Source: Blautia schinkii
GTDB taxonomy: Bacteria > Bacillota > Clostridia > Lachnospirales > Lachnospiraceae
Reading direction: 5' to 3'
DNA length: 64,000 nt
NCBI RefSeq assembly: GCF_013304825.1
Contig: NZ_JAAWUO010000020.1
Location: forward strand, 1 to 64,000
Shown: piece by piece, positions 53,662 to 62,573 of the stretch
Numbering within the stretch: the first letter of the stretch is position 1
Layout of the letters: each line of letters opens with the position of its first letter
Translations under genes and position numbers: made by a program
The notes under the pieces: model-generated
The model's database searches: none
What the model saw: the letters and a program-made list of their open reading frames with translations, nothing else
What the model was told of the DNA's origin: nothing

Positions 53662-53769
53662 GTGAGTAACATTGCTTTCATCGTACACTCACATACCTAT
53701 GGCTTGTATCCGGAGAAAATCAAAGGTAGCACAATTCATGCGATCACGATTTACGAGAAAAATCAATAG
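53662..53769 (+). pseudogene. Short unidentified fragment
   Basis: An open frame VSNIAFIVHSHTYGLYPEKI then KGSTIHAITIYEKNQ with TAG. The IVH...KIKGSTIHAITIYE pattern recalls the C-terminal tail of serine recombinases (DUF4368-like), but the match is weak. It lies between the asnB scar and the ABC-3C unit and could be what is left of an integrase. Confidence 0.25.
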
Positions 53770-53828
53770 TCATATAGTAAAAAATATGTTAGAATGAAGC
53801 AAGCAACAAATAAGGAGAGTGGAAAAGC

Positions 53829-54803
53829 ATGATAAATAAAGAGGTTTATTTAAAAACTATAGCTGAAAATTTAGCACTATTAAGTCGGGAAGTGTCTATT
53901 TTAAATGCAGTAAATCTCTATGATATTAACATCATTGCGGAAGACTTCTTTCCTGGGTTGTTGAATCTTATCTATGGTTATGAATTGAAAAATGCAAATC
54001 ATTTGGAAAAAAATGCTCCAGCAATTGATTTGATTGATCGGAAGAATAGGATAGCAGTTCAGGTTACATCAGACAATAGTAGTACAAAAATCAGGCATAC
54101 GATAGCGGAATTTAATAAAAATCAAGCGTATCATTTATATGACAGATTGGTTGTACTAATTTTGACGCAGAAGAAAAAATATTCTTCTGATTTTGATACA
54201 CAGGGGCTGTTTTCTTTCGAAAAGACAAGAGATATTTGGGACGTTGAAAAGTTAATAAAAGATATTCGTGAATTAGAGACAGTGCAAATAAAAAAAATTA
54301 GCGATTATCTGTCAGAAGAATTGTGTAACAAATATTATTCTGTGAGAGAAACACAGGCGGGAGAAGTGGACACAATCATAGATTTGATAGAGTATATTTC
54401 ACAAAATAGAAAAGTAAACAAGGATCGTAAAACAACGGTGGATCCAGAGTATAAAATATATAAAAGATTTAAGAATTTTACGGATAAATTAATTACGGAG
54501 TATACGACGCTTTATACAATTTATGGAGAGGCGTTGAATATTGTGAATGAAACGCTTGGAATAGATGAAGCTCAGGACATTATTATTATGTTCTATCTGC
54601 AGGATATTAGCGTACAATTTTTGGAAGAGGAGCATGATAACCCCATTGCTGCTTTAAATAAATTGGTTACATATTTTGAAGAAAAATTAAGCACTAATGG
54701 AAAAAAATATGACCGTTCTGCGATAAAATTCTATCTTGTCAATGAAATGATTAAATGTAGGGTATTTCCAAACGAAGGGAGTGAGTATGATGCTGACAAG
54801 TAG
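53829..54803 (+). CDS. SMEK-domain protein, third component of an ABC-3C system
   Basis: 324-aa soluble protein. Residues about 1-150 match the SMEK domain: LYDINIIAEDFFPGLLNLIY at 31-50, APAIDLIDRKNRIAVQVTSD at 64-83, then TKIRHTIAEF. The AIDL...IAVQVTS pattern resembles nuclease-like folds. Residues about 190-324 form a helical C-terminal domain likely to contact the middle component. AT-rich sequence with GGAGAG before the ATG. It overlaps the next gene, and the three genes form one tight unit. SMEK proteins are known partners in ABC-three-component conflict systems, where this component is the presumed effector. Confidence 0.82.
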   Translation: MINKEVYLKTIAENLALLSREVSILNAVNLYDINIIAEDFFPGLLNLIYGYELKNANHLEKNAPAIDLIDRKNRIAVQVTSDNSSTKIRHTIAEFNKNQAYHLYDRLVVLILTQKKKYSSDFDTQGLFSFEKTRDIWDVEKLIKDIRELETVQIKKISDYLSEELCNKYYSVRETQAGEVDTIIDLIEYISQNRKVNKDRKTTVDPEYKIYKRFKNFTDKLITEYTTLYTIYGEALNIVNETLGIDEAQDIIIMFYLQDISVQFLEEEHDNPIAALNKLVTYFEEKLSTNGKKYDRSAIKFYLVNEMIKCRVFPNEGSEYDADK

Positions 54804-55017
54804 CAATGCACTAAAATCTTCTGCAATGTATATTGGTTATCTCATACTCAAAGAGATACAAAAGCGAGATGCAGAAAAGATTTCAATATATGATGTGTCC
54901 AAAGCATTAAAAAAAGCCGGAATCACAAGTAGCAGGCAATTGATCTTAGGGCTTTCTTTTTTATACTCTGTTGATATTGTTGAGTTTGAGGAGGCGAACA
55001 TATGGGTAAAGAAATAA
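54787..55017 (+). CDS. ABC-3C middle component (MC6-like)
   Basis: 76 aa from ATG 54787 (a second ATG follows at 54790; GGGAG is 5-8 nt upstream). Begins MMLTSSNALKSSAMYIGYLI, and reads ISIYDVSKALKKAGITSSRQ then LGLSFLYSVDIVEFEEANIW. This looks like a small winged-helix protein, as known for ABC-3C middle components. It overlaps the SMEK gene by 17 bp and the ATPase gene by 16 bp, so all three products should be made in fixed ratio. Assignment to type 6 rests on length and order. Confidence 0.75.
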   Translation: MMLTSSNALKSSAMYIGYLILKEIQKRDAEKISIYDVSKALKKAGITSSRQLILGLSFLYSVDIVEFEEANIWVKK

Positions 55018-56759
55018 ATCGTATTCGTCTCAATCGACTTTATTCTGAAAATAATATTTTTGAAGAAATTACTTTTCATGATGGAGTTAATATTATATTA
55101 GGCGAGAAGTACGATGACAGATCTGTAAAAGGCCGAAAGACAAATGGTGTTGGAAAATCCATGAGTATTGAATTTTTGGATTTTTGTTTTCTGAATGATT
55201 ATGAAAAATCCAGAATTGTAAAAATACCAAAAGAAGTTTTCCCAGTAGAAGAAAATGTAATCCTGGATTTAGATATAGGGCAGGAAACAGTCACCATAAA
55301 AAGAAACCGCAAACAAGCAGATAAACCTATACTTATCAGGGAGGGGAAAACAGTTTCCTTTGATAAAATTCAGGACGCAAGAGATTATCTGACTGGAATT
55401 ATTTTTTCAAAATTAAATGGTAAAAAAGTGCCTAGTTTTAGAAATCTTTTTTCAATCTTGATGAGGGATGAACGTTCAGAGTTTACAGATATAATAAAAT
55501 GTCATGACCTGACAAAAAAGATCCCGGACGATCTAAGTGCTCATTTATATTTGCTGGGATTTTCTCTGGAAGCTTATAAGAATACAATTGAAACCATCAG
55601 GGAAATTGAGGCAGTTAGTACTGTCCTTACGAAAGAAAAAAAAGAACTGACGCAGGACGGGAAAAAGAAAATTTCAGATGTCAGAGCGGAGCTCAATGCA
55701 TTGGAAGATGAATTGCAAAAATTGGAGGATGCGATTGAAAGCTTTAAAACGAATGAGAGCTTTAATGCTATGGAAGCGGATCTAATTGAATTGGAGGATT
55801 TACTGGACCAATTGAGAAAACGGCAAAAGGCTTTGCGTTATGATTATGAAAAAATTAGAAAAATGCCAAAACCGGAACAAATTGATGACAGAGAAATCGA
55901 ATTGGTCTACAACCAGTTTAAGAATGATTTAGGAAATGCTATAGTAAAATCTTTGAATGAAGTGGTAGGATTTAAGAATAAAATAGAAGAATTTCAAAGA
56001 ATGTTGGTGAATCAAAAAGCAAAAGAATTGGAGTCCCAGTTAAAAAATATTGCGGAACAAATTCGGATTTTGGATGATGAATATTCAGAAAAGCTGAAGG
56101 TGATTGATAAAAAAGGAATTCTTAAGAATTTAAAAGTAAGTTTAAAAATTTACGAAGCAAAGAAAGAAGCCACTTCAAATACAAAGTTTTTATTCGAACA
56201 ATACCAAAAGAACGAGAAAAAGAAAAGAATGCTAAACCTACAGAAAACGCAGCAACTCATGGAAATTGATGATGAGATTGAACAAAATAAAAAAATCATT
56301 GATGACTTTACTGATACTATTTTGCAAATCCATGAATTTATTATGGGAAATAAGGAATGTTCGTTTAGCATCCAGACAATTGATAAAGCTCGCAGAAAAA
56401 CACCAGTCGAATTGACTCTTCGCATTTATGATGATGGAAGTCATAGTGTAGATAGAACAAAGGTGTTCATTTATGATATGGCATTATTATTTAATCAATA
56501 TACGAGAGATAGGCATCCGCTGTTTTTAGTGCATGATAATATTTTTGATGTGGATCAGGATACACTTGTTCAATGTTTGAATTATCTTTATAAACAAGAA
56601 GAACAATATCAGGATTTTCAATATATTCTTACGCTAAACCGCGATAAGATTGAAAGTGAAGAGCAGAGAAAACTAATCCAAATGAATATTGACGAGCATC
56701 AAGTGGCCGTTTTTACGAAGAAAAAGAAGTTTTTGGGACGGGATTATCAGGAAAAATAA
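55002..56759 (+). CDS. DUF2326-type ABC/SMC-like ATPase of an ABC-3C system
   Basis: 585 aa. Walker A GRKTNGVGKSMSIEFLDF lies at about 44-61, preceded by the typical FHDGVNIILGEKYDD strand. Long coiled coils span about 205-440 with a central break near 285-300, as in SMC/RecN-like ATPases. The C-terminal Walker B region HPLFLVHDNIFDVD lies near 505-518, with Asp where many ABC proteins have Glu, a DUF2326 trait. Start ATG with GAGGAGG at 7 nt. Last gene of the unit, followed by a terminator 167 bp on. Such ATPases are thought to sense foreign nucleic acid or stalled complexes and trigger the partner effector. Confidence 0.85.
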   Translation: MGKEINRIRLNRLYSENNIFEEITFHDGVNIILGEKYDDRSVKGRKTNGVGKSMSIEFLDFCFLNDYEKSRIVKIPKEVFPVEENVILDLDIGQETVTIKRNRKQADKPILIREGKTVSFDKIQDARDYLTGIIFSKLNGKKVPSFRNLFSILMRDERSEFTDIIKCHDLTKKIPDDLSAHLYLLGFSLEAYKNTIETIREIEAVSTVLTKEKKELTQDGKKKISDVRAELNALEDELQKLEDAIESFKTNESFNAMEADLIELEDLLDQLRKRQKALRYDYEKIRKMPKPEQIDDREIELVYNQFKNDLGNAIVKSLNEVVGFKNKIEEFQRMLVNQKAKELESQLKNIAEQIRILDDEYSEKLKVIDKKGILKNLKVSLKIYEAKKEATSNTKFLFEQYQKNEKKKRMLNLQKTQQLMEIDDEIEQNKKIIDDFTDTILQIHEFIMGNKECSFSIQTIDKARRKTPVELTLRIYDDGSHSVDRTKVFIYDMALLFNQYTRDRHPLFLVHDNIFDVDQDTLVQCLNYLYKQEEQYQDFQYILTLNRDKIESEEQRKLIQMNIDEHQVAVFTKKKKFLGRDYQEK

Positions 56760-56925
56760 TAAAAAATGTGCTATATGACATTTGATTATAAAATAGCAGA
56801 TAATAAAGTTCACTCTTAAACCGGAACATCAATGATTTTCGAGTAAATTTGTGATACTGTTCATGTATCCTTTCTACTGTTGGAATTTTCTGTAAAAATA
56901 ATCATACGAAAAGAAGGATAAAATG

Positions 56926-56977
56926 AAATAGGATTAATCTAGTTGTAGAAAACTGATTAATCCTATTTTGACTTTTT
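56926..56977 (+). terminator. Terminator downstream of the ABC-3C unit
   Basis: AATAGGATTAATC (56927-56939) pairs perfectly with GATTAATCCTATT (56955-56967), then TTGACTTTTTT. Strong hairpin with a T-rich tail. Confidence 0.75.
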
Positions 56978-57259
56978 TATATAAGAAAAACTCAAGTTTG
57001 CGGCTCAAAAACTTTGATTATCCATACAGATTTCTTTGCCTCAGAGTGCAAAACCCAGTGTATATTAAAAGTTTGAATGTTGGTGAATGGTTGGATTGGA
57101 TGCCAGAGTTACTATGAGCTGGAAACTGCCATAAAAAGGCACTAATGTTAGCTTGACAGATGTAGAGATAATCATATACAGAATCCTATCAACTTCATCT
57201 GGATGATGGTAACTCAATCTGCACATTATATGAAATGATATACAGAAAGAGAGTTAAAG
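56978..57259. other. Intergenic stretch with a gene-end remnant
   Basis: No intact gene. Just before the response regulator, 57188-57268 reads SYQLHLDDGNSICTLYEMIY then RKRVKDE and stop, which looks like the C-terminal end of a lost gene and runs a few bases into the regulator start. No promoter of good quality was found for the two-component genes. Confidence 0.4.
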
Positions 57260-57946
57260 ATGAGTAAAATATTACTTTTAGAAGATGATTTAAGCCTTAT
57301 CAATGGATTATCCTTTGTTTTCAAAAAGCAGGGATTTGAACTGAGTATTGCCAGAACGCTCAAAGAGGCAGAGGGGATGTGGAAAGATGGAAAATATGAT
57401 TTGCTGATCTTGGATGTATCTCTGCCGGACGGTTGTGGCTTTGAATTTTGCAAAAAAGTTCGGCTTACATCAAAGGTGCCGATTATTTTTCTGACGGCTT
57501 CGGACGAAGAAACAAGCATCATTATGGGGTTGGATATTGGCGGTGATGACTATATTACAAAACCGTTCAAACTGGGAGTTTTTGTTTCAAGGATTAATGC
57601 CTTACTTCGTCGCGCAAATTCTTTTCAGGCAATGGATACGGAATTGCAGTCGAATGGTATCAAAGTTCTTTTGCTGCAAGGACAGGTTTTTAAGAATGGA
57701 GTACTTTTGGATTTAACTGCTGTGGAATATAAGCTGCTTTGTTTGTTTATGCGAAATCCGAATATGGTACTGACGAAGGAGCAAATTTTGGATAGGCTAT
57801 GGGACTGCGATGGAAATTATATCGACAGTAGTACCCTTACAGTCTATATGCGTCGGCTTCGTATGAAAATTGAGGATAATCCGAGCGAACCGCAAATGCT
57901 CCGGACTGTTCGAGGCATGGGTTATAAATGGAACATTACCGTATGA
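57260..57946 (+). CDS. OmpR/VanR-type response regulator
   Basis: 228 aa. Receiver domain with ILLLEDD at the start, phospho-acceptor Asp in YDLLILDVSLPDG near 53, and KPF at about 103. The C-terminal winged helix (about 130-226) ends in the typical VYMRRLRMKIEDNPSEPQML and TVRGMGYKW. The start follows AGAGAG. The histidine kinase start overlaps its stop (ATGA), so it is the kinase's cognate partner. It probably controls the ABC exporter genes just downstream. Confidence 0.92.
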   Translation: MSKILLLEDDLSLINGLSFVFKKQGFELSIARTLKEAEGMWKDGKYDLLILDVSLPDGCGFEFCKKVRLTSKVPIIFLTASDEETSIIMGLDIGGDDYITKPFKLGVFVSRINALLRRANSFQAMDTELQSNGIKVLLLQGQVFKNGVLLDLTAVEYKLLCLFMRNPNMVLTKEQILDRLWDCDGNYIDSSTLTVYMRRLRMKIEDNPSEPQMLRTVRGMGYKWNITV

Positions 57947-58992
57947 GGTGCAGAATGAAAATACTTGCAAATAAAGAAATCAAAAATCTATTTCTTTCGC
58001 TCTCGCTGATTTTAGGGTGCACATTTCTCTTAGCTGAGTTTTTTTTATGGCTGTCTTGTCACCGACTTTCCCTGTCACTGCTAATCCTTCTACTATTGGC
58101 TAATAGTGCTGTATGTGCAGTCTGCTTTGTATATTTTAATCGGCAAAATCAGATCATGGAGCAGGCAATATCGCAGATCAATGCGTATCTTGATGGTGAT
58201 CGCAGTGCTCGTATTGAATGTGATGATGAGGGCGAATTGTACCGCCTTTTTCATTCCATCAATTCTTTAGCAGCAGTATTAAATGCTCATGCAGATAACG
58301 AGTTGCGAGAGAAGGAGTTTTTGAAAAATACAATCTCCGACATTTCGCACCAACTGAAAACGCCACTGGCAGCTTTGAATATTTATAACGGACTACTTCG
58401 GGATGAGGATATAGAGGTGTCCTCTGTGAAAGAATTTGCTGATCTGTCCGAGCAGGAGCTTGATCGTATTGAAGTTTTGGTGCAAAACCTTCTCAAAATC
58501 ACAAAGTTGGATGCTGGTTCTATTGCATTTGAAAAGGAAATAGAAAATGTGGCGGATATGATGCAGGATTTGGAGCTACACTTTGCGTATCGTGCCAAAC
58601 AGGAACAGAAAGAGATCGTCTTATCTGGTGCAGATGATATTTCCTTTTTCTGTGACCGTGATTGGTTGAGCGAAGCGATTGGCAATATTGTGAAAAATGC
58701 GATGGATCATACAGAAAAGGGTGATACCATTCACATCAAATGGAAGGTACTGCCCTCTGCTGTTCAAATCACAGTAAAAGATAACGGGTGCGGGATTCAT
58801 CCAGAAGACCTATACCATATCTTTAAGAGGTTTTATCGCAGCCGCTTTTCAAAGGATATACAGGGGATTGGGCTTGGCCTGCCGTTGGCAAAAGCAATTA
58901 TCGAAGCTCATGGGGGTCTGATAGAAGTAGAAAGCGAATTAGGACTTGGAACGAGTTTTATAATGAATTTCCCAATTCCTACAAAATTGTAG
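57943..58992 (+). CDS. Sensor histidine kinase
   Basis: 349 aa from the ATG overlapping the regulator stop; an in-frame ATG at 57955 with GAGGTG close by is an alternative. Two membrane helices (about 15-35 and 45-65) with almost no extracellular loop, as in intramembrane-sensing kinases tied to ABC exporters. A HAMP-like segment precedes HisKA (DISHQLKTPLAALNIY, phospho-His near residue 137) and HATPase (NIVKNAMDHTEKGD, DNGCGIHPEDL, GIGLGLPLAKAII). With such a short sensor, input may come from the neighbouring transporter. Confidence 0.9.
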   Translation: MRCRMKILANKEIKNLFLSLSLILGCTFLLAEFFLWLSCHRLSLSLLILLLLANSAVCAVCFVYFNRQNQIMEQAISQINAYLDGDRSARIECDDEGELYRLFHSINSLAAVLNAHADNELREKEFLKNTISDISHQLKTPLAALNIYNGLLRDEDIEVSSVKEFADLSEQELDRIEVLVQNLLKITKLDAGSIAFEKEIENVADMMQDLELHFAYRAKQEQKEIVLSGADDISFFCDRDWLSEAIGNIVKNAMDHTEKGDTIHIKWKVLPSAVQITVKDNGCGIHPEDLYHIFKRFYRSRFSKDIQGIGLGLPLAKAIIEAHGGLIEVESELGLGTSFIMNFPIPTKL

Positions 58993-59104
58993 GCTGGTTG
59001 TAGGGTTACAGTAATATTGAGGTGCTATTCTTTCCATTGTAGACAGAGAACGAAAGTCCACCCGTTTACGACAGCAAAATTATTGAGAAAGAGGTGTTTG
59101 CACT

Positions 59105-59788
59105 ATGAACTTGTTAGAAGTCAAAAATATTTGTAAAATCTATGGCAACGGGGAAACCGCAGTCAAGGCTTTGAAAGATGTTAGCTTTTCTGTTCCCAAA
59201 GGGGAGTATGTGGCAATCGTTGGAGAATCCGGTTCTGGCAAAAGTACACTGCTGAACATGATCGGCGCCTTGGATACGCCTACGTCAGGCAAGGTGCTGA
59301 TTGATGGCAAGGACATTTTTTGCATGAACGACAAGAAATTAACTGTGTTTCGGCGTAGGAATATCGGCTTTATCTTTCAGGCGTTCAACCTTGTGCCGGA
59401 GCTGACCGTGGAGCAGAATATCATCTTCCCTGTGTTGCTGGACTACCAGAAACCGGACAAAAAGTATCTGGAAGAACTATTGGCGGTGCTGAATCTGAAA
59501 GAGCGCCGAAATCACCTGCCGAGTCAGCTTTCCGGTGGTCAACAACAAAGAGTGGCGATTGGACGTGCATTGATTACCCGCCCTTCTCTGATTCTGGCGG
59601 ATGAGCCGACGGGAAATCTGGATTCACAAAATAGCAGCGAGGTTATTGCATTGCTCAAAGAAACATCGAAAAAATATGAGCAGACCATCATTATGATTAC
59701 CCATAACCGCAGCATAGCACAAACGGCAGACCGGGTATTGCAAGTGTCGGATGGAGCTTTAACTGATTTTGGGAGGTGCCGTGAATGA
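59105..59788 (+). CDS. ABC transporter ATP-binding protein (MacB/LolD-type)
   Basis: 227 aa. Walker A GESGSGKSTLLNMIGALD near 38-55, Q-loop FIFQAFNLVPELTV, signature LSGGQQQRVAIGRAL, Walker B LILADEPTGNLDSQNS. This is the class that drives FtsX-like permeases exporting or removing antimicrobial peptides, lipoproteins or lipids. AGAAAGAGG precedes the ATG. It overlaps the permease gene by four bases. The nearby two-component system makes antibiotic or peptide stress response a likely role. Confidence 0.92.
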   Translation: MNLLEVKNICKIYGNGETAVKALKDVSFSVPKGEYVAIVGESGSGKSTLLNMIGALDTPTSGKVLIDGKDIFCMNDKKLTVFRRRNIGFIFQAFNLVPELTVEQNIIFPVLLDYQKPDKKYLEELLAVLNLKERRNHLPSQLSGGQQQRVAIGRALITRPSLILADEPTGNLDSQNSSEVIALLKETSKKYEQTIIMITHNRSIAQTADRVLQVSDGALTDFGRCRE

Positions 59789-62118
59789 AAAGCTATCTTA
59801 GTCTCATCCCCATTTCTGCAAAGGTGCGCAAGCAACAAAATCGTATGACAGTTTTGTGTATTATTATTGCGGTGTTTCTTGTTACAGCCATTTTCAGTGT
59901 CGCTGACATGATGATACGAACAGAAAGTGATTTTATGATAAATAATCATGGAAACTGGCACATTGCGATAAAAAATATTTCACAGGATGATGCGGATGAA
60001 ATCAGTAATCGTTCAGATGTTACAGCAGTTGGTGCAGCCTCTCAATTTAATTTTGAAGGAGAACAACCATACCGAATCAACAAAAAACGAACCGTTTTGT
60101 ATGGCACTGATGAAGCCTATATCGTTCAGATTTCAAATGGAATTGTAGAAGGAACATTTCCGGAAAATGATACGGAAGTTATGCTTACACCTAATGCTGT
60201 AACTGCTTTGGGAGTACAACTTGGGGATAAAGTAACCTTACATACCCCTGCTGGAGATCGAATATTTACAATATCAGGTTTTGGAACAGATGATGAAAAT
60301 TACTATAACAATCAGACCTATTTGGTAGGTTCTTATCTGACACAAAATGCATTTACTTCTGTTATGGCACAAAACGAAGTGACAAATAATGAGTTAACCT
60401 ATTATGTGCAGTTTGAAAGTGCAACAAAAGCAGCAAATGCAAAAAGAGAATTACAGACACAGTACCAATTACCTGATGAGAGTATTTCTGAAAATACTGG
60501 TGTTATGGGTATGTCTGGACAAAGTAACAGTACTGCGATGCAGAGTATATACGGATTAGCAGCAATTCTATTTGTTTTAGTGTTGCTGGCAGGGATATTG
60601 ATGATTTCTGGCAGCATGAATAGCATGATTGCACAACGAACTCAGTTTTTTGGAATGTTGCGTTGCATTGGTGCAAGTCATGTGCAAATTATCCGCTTTG
60701 TTCGTTTGGAAGCATTGAACTGGTGTAAAATAGCGGTACCTATAGGGGTGTTCTTTGGAACAATAATTAGTTGGATTATTTGTGCCACATTTCATTATGG
60801 AATTGGTGGAGAATTTTCTACAACACCAGTCTTTCAGATCAGTCCTGTTGGACTAATCAGTGGTGTGGTTGTCGGCGTGGTAACTGTATTTTTAGCGGCG
60901 CAATCCCCAGCAAAACGGGCTGCTAAAGTTTCACCTATATCAGCGGTTTCTGGCAATATAGATAATAAAGTTTCTGCTAACCACGCTATTAAGTTTAACT
61001 TAGGGAAAATTGACAATTCGCTTGGTTTCCATCATGCAATTGAAAAAAAGAAAAACTGGTTTTTAATGACAGCTTCTTTTGCATTAACTATTATGTTGTT
61101 TTTTTCCTTTTCTGTGATTTTAGACTTTGCAAAGCAGCTTGTTCCATCGCAAAATGTCACATCAGCCGACATAGCATTATCAAGTTATGCAAATAAACTG
61201 GATATTGAGCGTAGCCTGGTCGATGAAATAAAAAAAATAGATGGGGTTGCAAATGCTTATGGAAGCAGCTATATGGAAAATATCCCCGCAACATCTTCAA
61301 GAGCAGGGATAGACCATATCAACATTGTTTCTTATGATGATACACTGCTAGATTACTCAAAAAAAAGTATTGCTCAGGGAGCATTGGATACAGTTTATGG
61401 GGACAGTAACAAAGTGGCAACCGTATATAATAGAAATAATTCACTGCGTATAGGTGATACTATCCAGTTTGCAGGCGAGGAAGTAGAGATTACTTGCACT
61501 CTGTCACAAGGGCTCTTTGGAGATGATTTGATTATTATTTGTTCGCAGGAAACATTTGACCGTATCATGGGTAATACAAAGTATGGTCTTATTGGAATTC
61601 AATTAGATTCAAATGCAACTGAAGAAACGATAGCAGAAATTAGAAGCCTTGAAAGTGATGACATTATTATCACAGATCAGCGTGAAAGCAATAAACAAAA
61701 TAATGCTACCTATTTGGCGGTACGAATTGTTTGTTATGGTTTTCTGGCTATTGTCGGAATTATCTCGCTGTTTAATATCGTCAATAGCATCTCCATGAGT
61801 GTATCTGCACGGATGAAGCAGTATGGAGCAATGCGAGCTGTTGGTATGGATAATAGACAGCTTAAACGAATGATTTCTGCGGAAGCGTACACCTATGCAA
61901 TTTCTGGTTTGATAGTTGGATGTGGTATTGGACTTCCTCTTAGTCGATTTTTATATAATCGTCTAATTGCACATTATTTTGGAATTGAGTGGAGTTTTCC
62001 TATCCTACGATTTGGAATCGTTGTTGCCTTTATCTTCATATCTGCTATTGTATCTGTCTATGCCCCTGCAAAGCGCATACGTAATATGGAAATTACCGAA
62101 ACAATCAATGAATGGTAA
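59785..62118 (+). CDS. FtsX-like ABC transporter permease
   Basis: 777 aa with two FtsX domains. The N-terminal helix (about 22-44) and a long extracellular MacB-like part (about 45-255) precede three helices between about 258 and 370. The helix near 428-450 opens a second extracellular part (about 455-640), and the last three helices lie near 655-770 with the conserved MKQYGAMRAVGMDNRQLKRM segment between them. It pairs with the MacB/LolD-type ATPase, and together they form a mechanotransmission-type exporter. Its substrate is unknown. Confidence 0.9.
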   Translation: MKSYLSLIPISAKVRKQQNRMTVLCIIIAVFLVTAIFSVADMMIRTESDFMINNHGNWHIAIKNISQDDADEISNRSDVTAVGAASQFNFEGEQPYRINKKRTVLYGTDEAYIVQISNGIVEGTFPENDTEVMLTPNAVTALGVQLGDKVTLHTPAGDRIFTISGFGTDDENYYNNQTYLVGSYLTQNAFTSVMAQNEVTNNELTYYVQFESATKAANAKRELQTQYQLPDESISENTGVMGMSGQSNSTAMQSIYGLAAILFVLVLLAGILMISGSMNSMIAQRTQFFGMLRCIGASHVQIIRFVRLEALNWCKIAVPIGVFFGTIISWIICATFHYGIGGEFSTTPVFQISPVGLISGVVVGVVTVFLAAQSPAKRAAKVSPISAVSGNIDNKVSANHAIKFNLGKIDNSLGFHHAIEKKKNWFLMTASFALTIMLFFSFSVILDFAKQLVPSQNVTSADIALSSYANKLDIERSLVDEIKKIDGVANAYGSSYMENIPATSSRAGIDHINIVSYDDTLLDYSKKSIAQGALDTVYGDSNKVATVYNRNNSLRIGDTIQFAGEEVEITCTLSQGLFGDDLIIICSQETFDRIMGNTKYGLIGIQLDSNATEETIAEIRSLESDDIIITDQRESNKQNNATYLAVRIVCYGFLAIVGIISLFNIVNSISMSVSARMKQYGAMRAVGMDNRQLKRMISAEAYTYAISGLIVGCGIGLPLSRFLYNRLIAHYFGIEWSFPILRFGIVVAFIFISAIVSVYAPAKRIRNMEITETINEW

Positions 62119-62151
62119 TAGCCATTAGTTTTGATAAATTTTATTGATATA

Positions 62152-62213
62152 TTGACAAATAATGTAAAATAATCTATTATATAGATGACCGATATATAGA
62201 GCGCCGATATATA
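62152..62213 (+). promoter_or_regulatory. padR promoter with repeated CCGATATATA
   Basis: TTGACA (62152-62157), 17 nt, TATTAT (62175-62180). The 10-mer CCGATATATA occurs at 62189-62198 and 62204-62213, just past the start site, 15 bp apart, and TATATAG lies between. These are probable autoregulatory PadR sites. Confidence 0.65.
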
Positions 62214-62240
62214 ACTTATTCTAAGAAGGGGGTGGACCAG

Positions 62241-62570
62241 ATGGCTATTGAAAGAGCATTGGTTTCAGGAAGTATGGCAATGCTTGTAATGAAACTTTTG
62301 TCTGAAAAGGATATGTATGGATATGAGATGATCGACACACTGAGGCAAAAATCTCAGAATGTATTTGAGCTGAAGGCTGGAACTCTTTATCCATTGCTGC
62401 ACAGCTTGGAAGAGAAAGGACTCCTGACAGTATATGAACAGGATGTAGCTGGAAAGACCAGAAAGTATTATAGCCTTACCAGACAGGGAAGAGGATTCCT
62501 GGAAAAGAAAATAGAGGAATGGAAAGAGTATTCTGCAGCAGTGACCAATGTGCTTATACTGGAGGTGTGA
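62241..62570 (+). CDS. PadR-family transcriptional regulator
   Basis: 109 aa from ATG 62241 with AAGGGGG at 8 nt; a GTG three codons earlier is less well placed. The winged helix reads LVMKLLSEKDMYGYEMIDTL, then LKAGTLYPLLHSLEEKGLLT and KTRKYYSLTRQGRGFLEKK, the full PadR pattern. It is 3 bp from the FtsW-like gene and is expected to repress this operon until an effector binds. Confidence 0.9.
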   Translation: MAIERALVSGSMAMLVMKLLSEKDMYGYEMIDTLRQKSQNVFELKAGTLYPLLHSLEEKGLLTVYEQDVAGKTRKYYSLTRQGRGFLEKKIEEWKEYSAAVTNVLILEV

Positions 62571-62573
62571 GTT

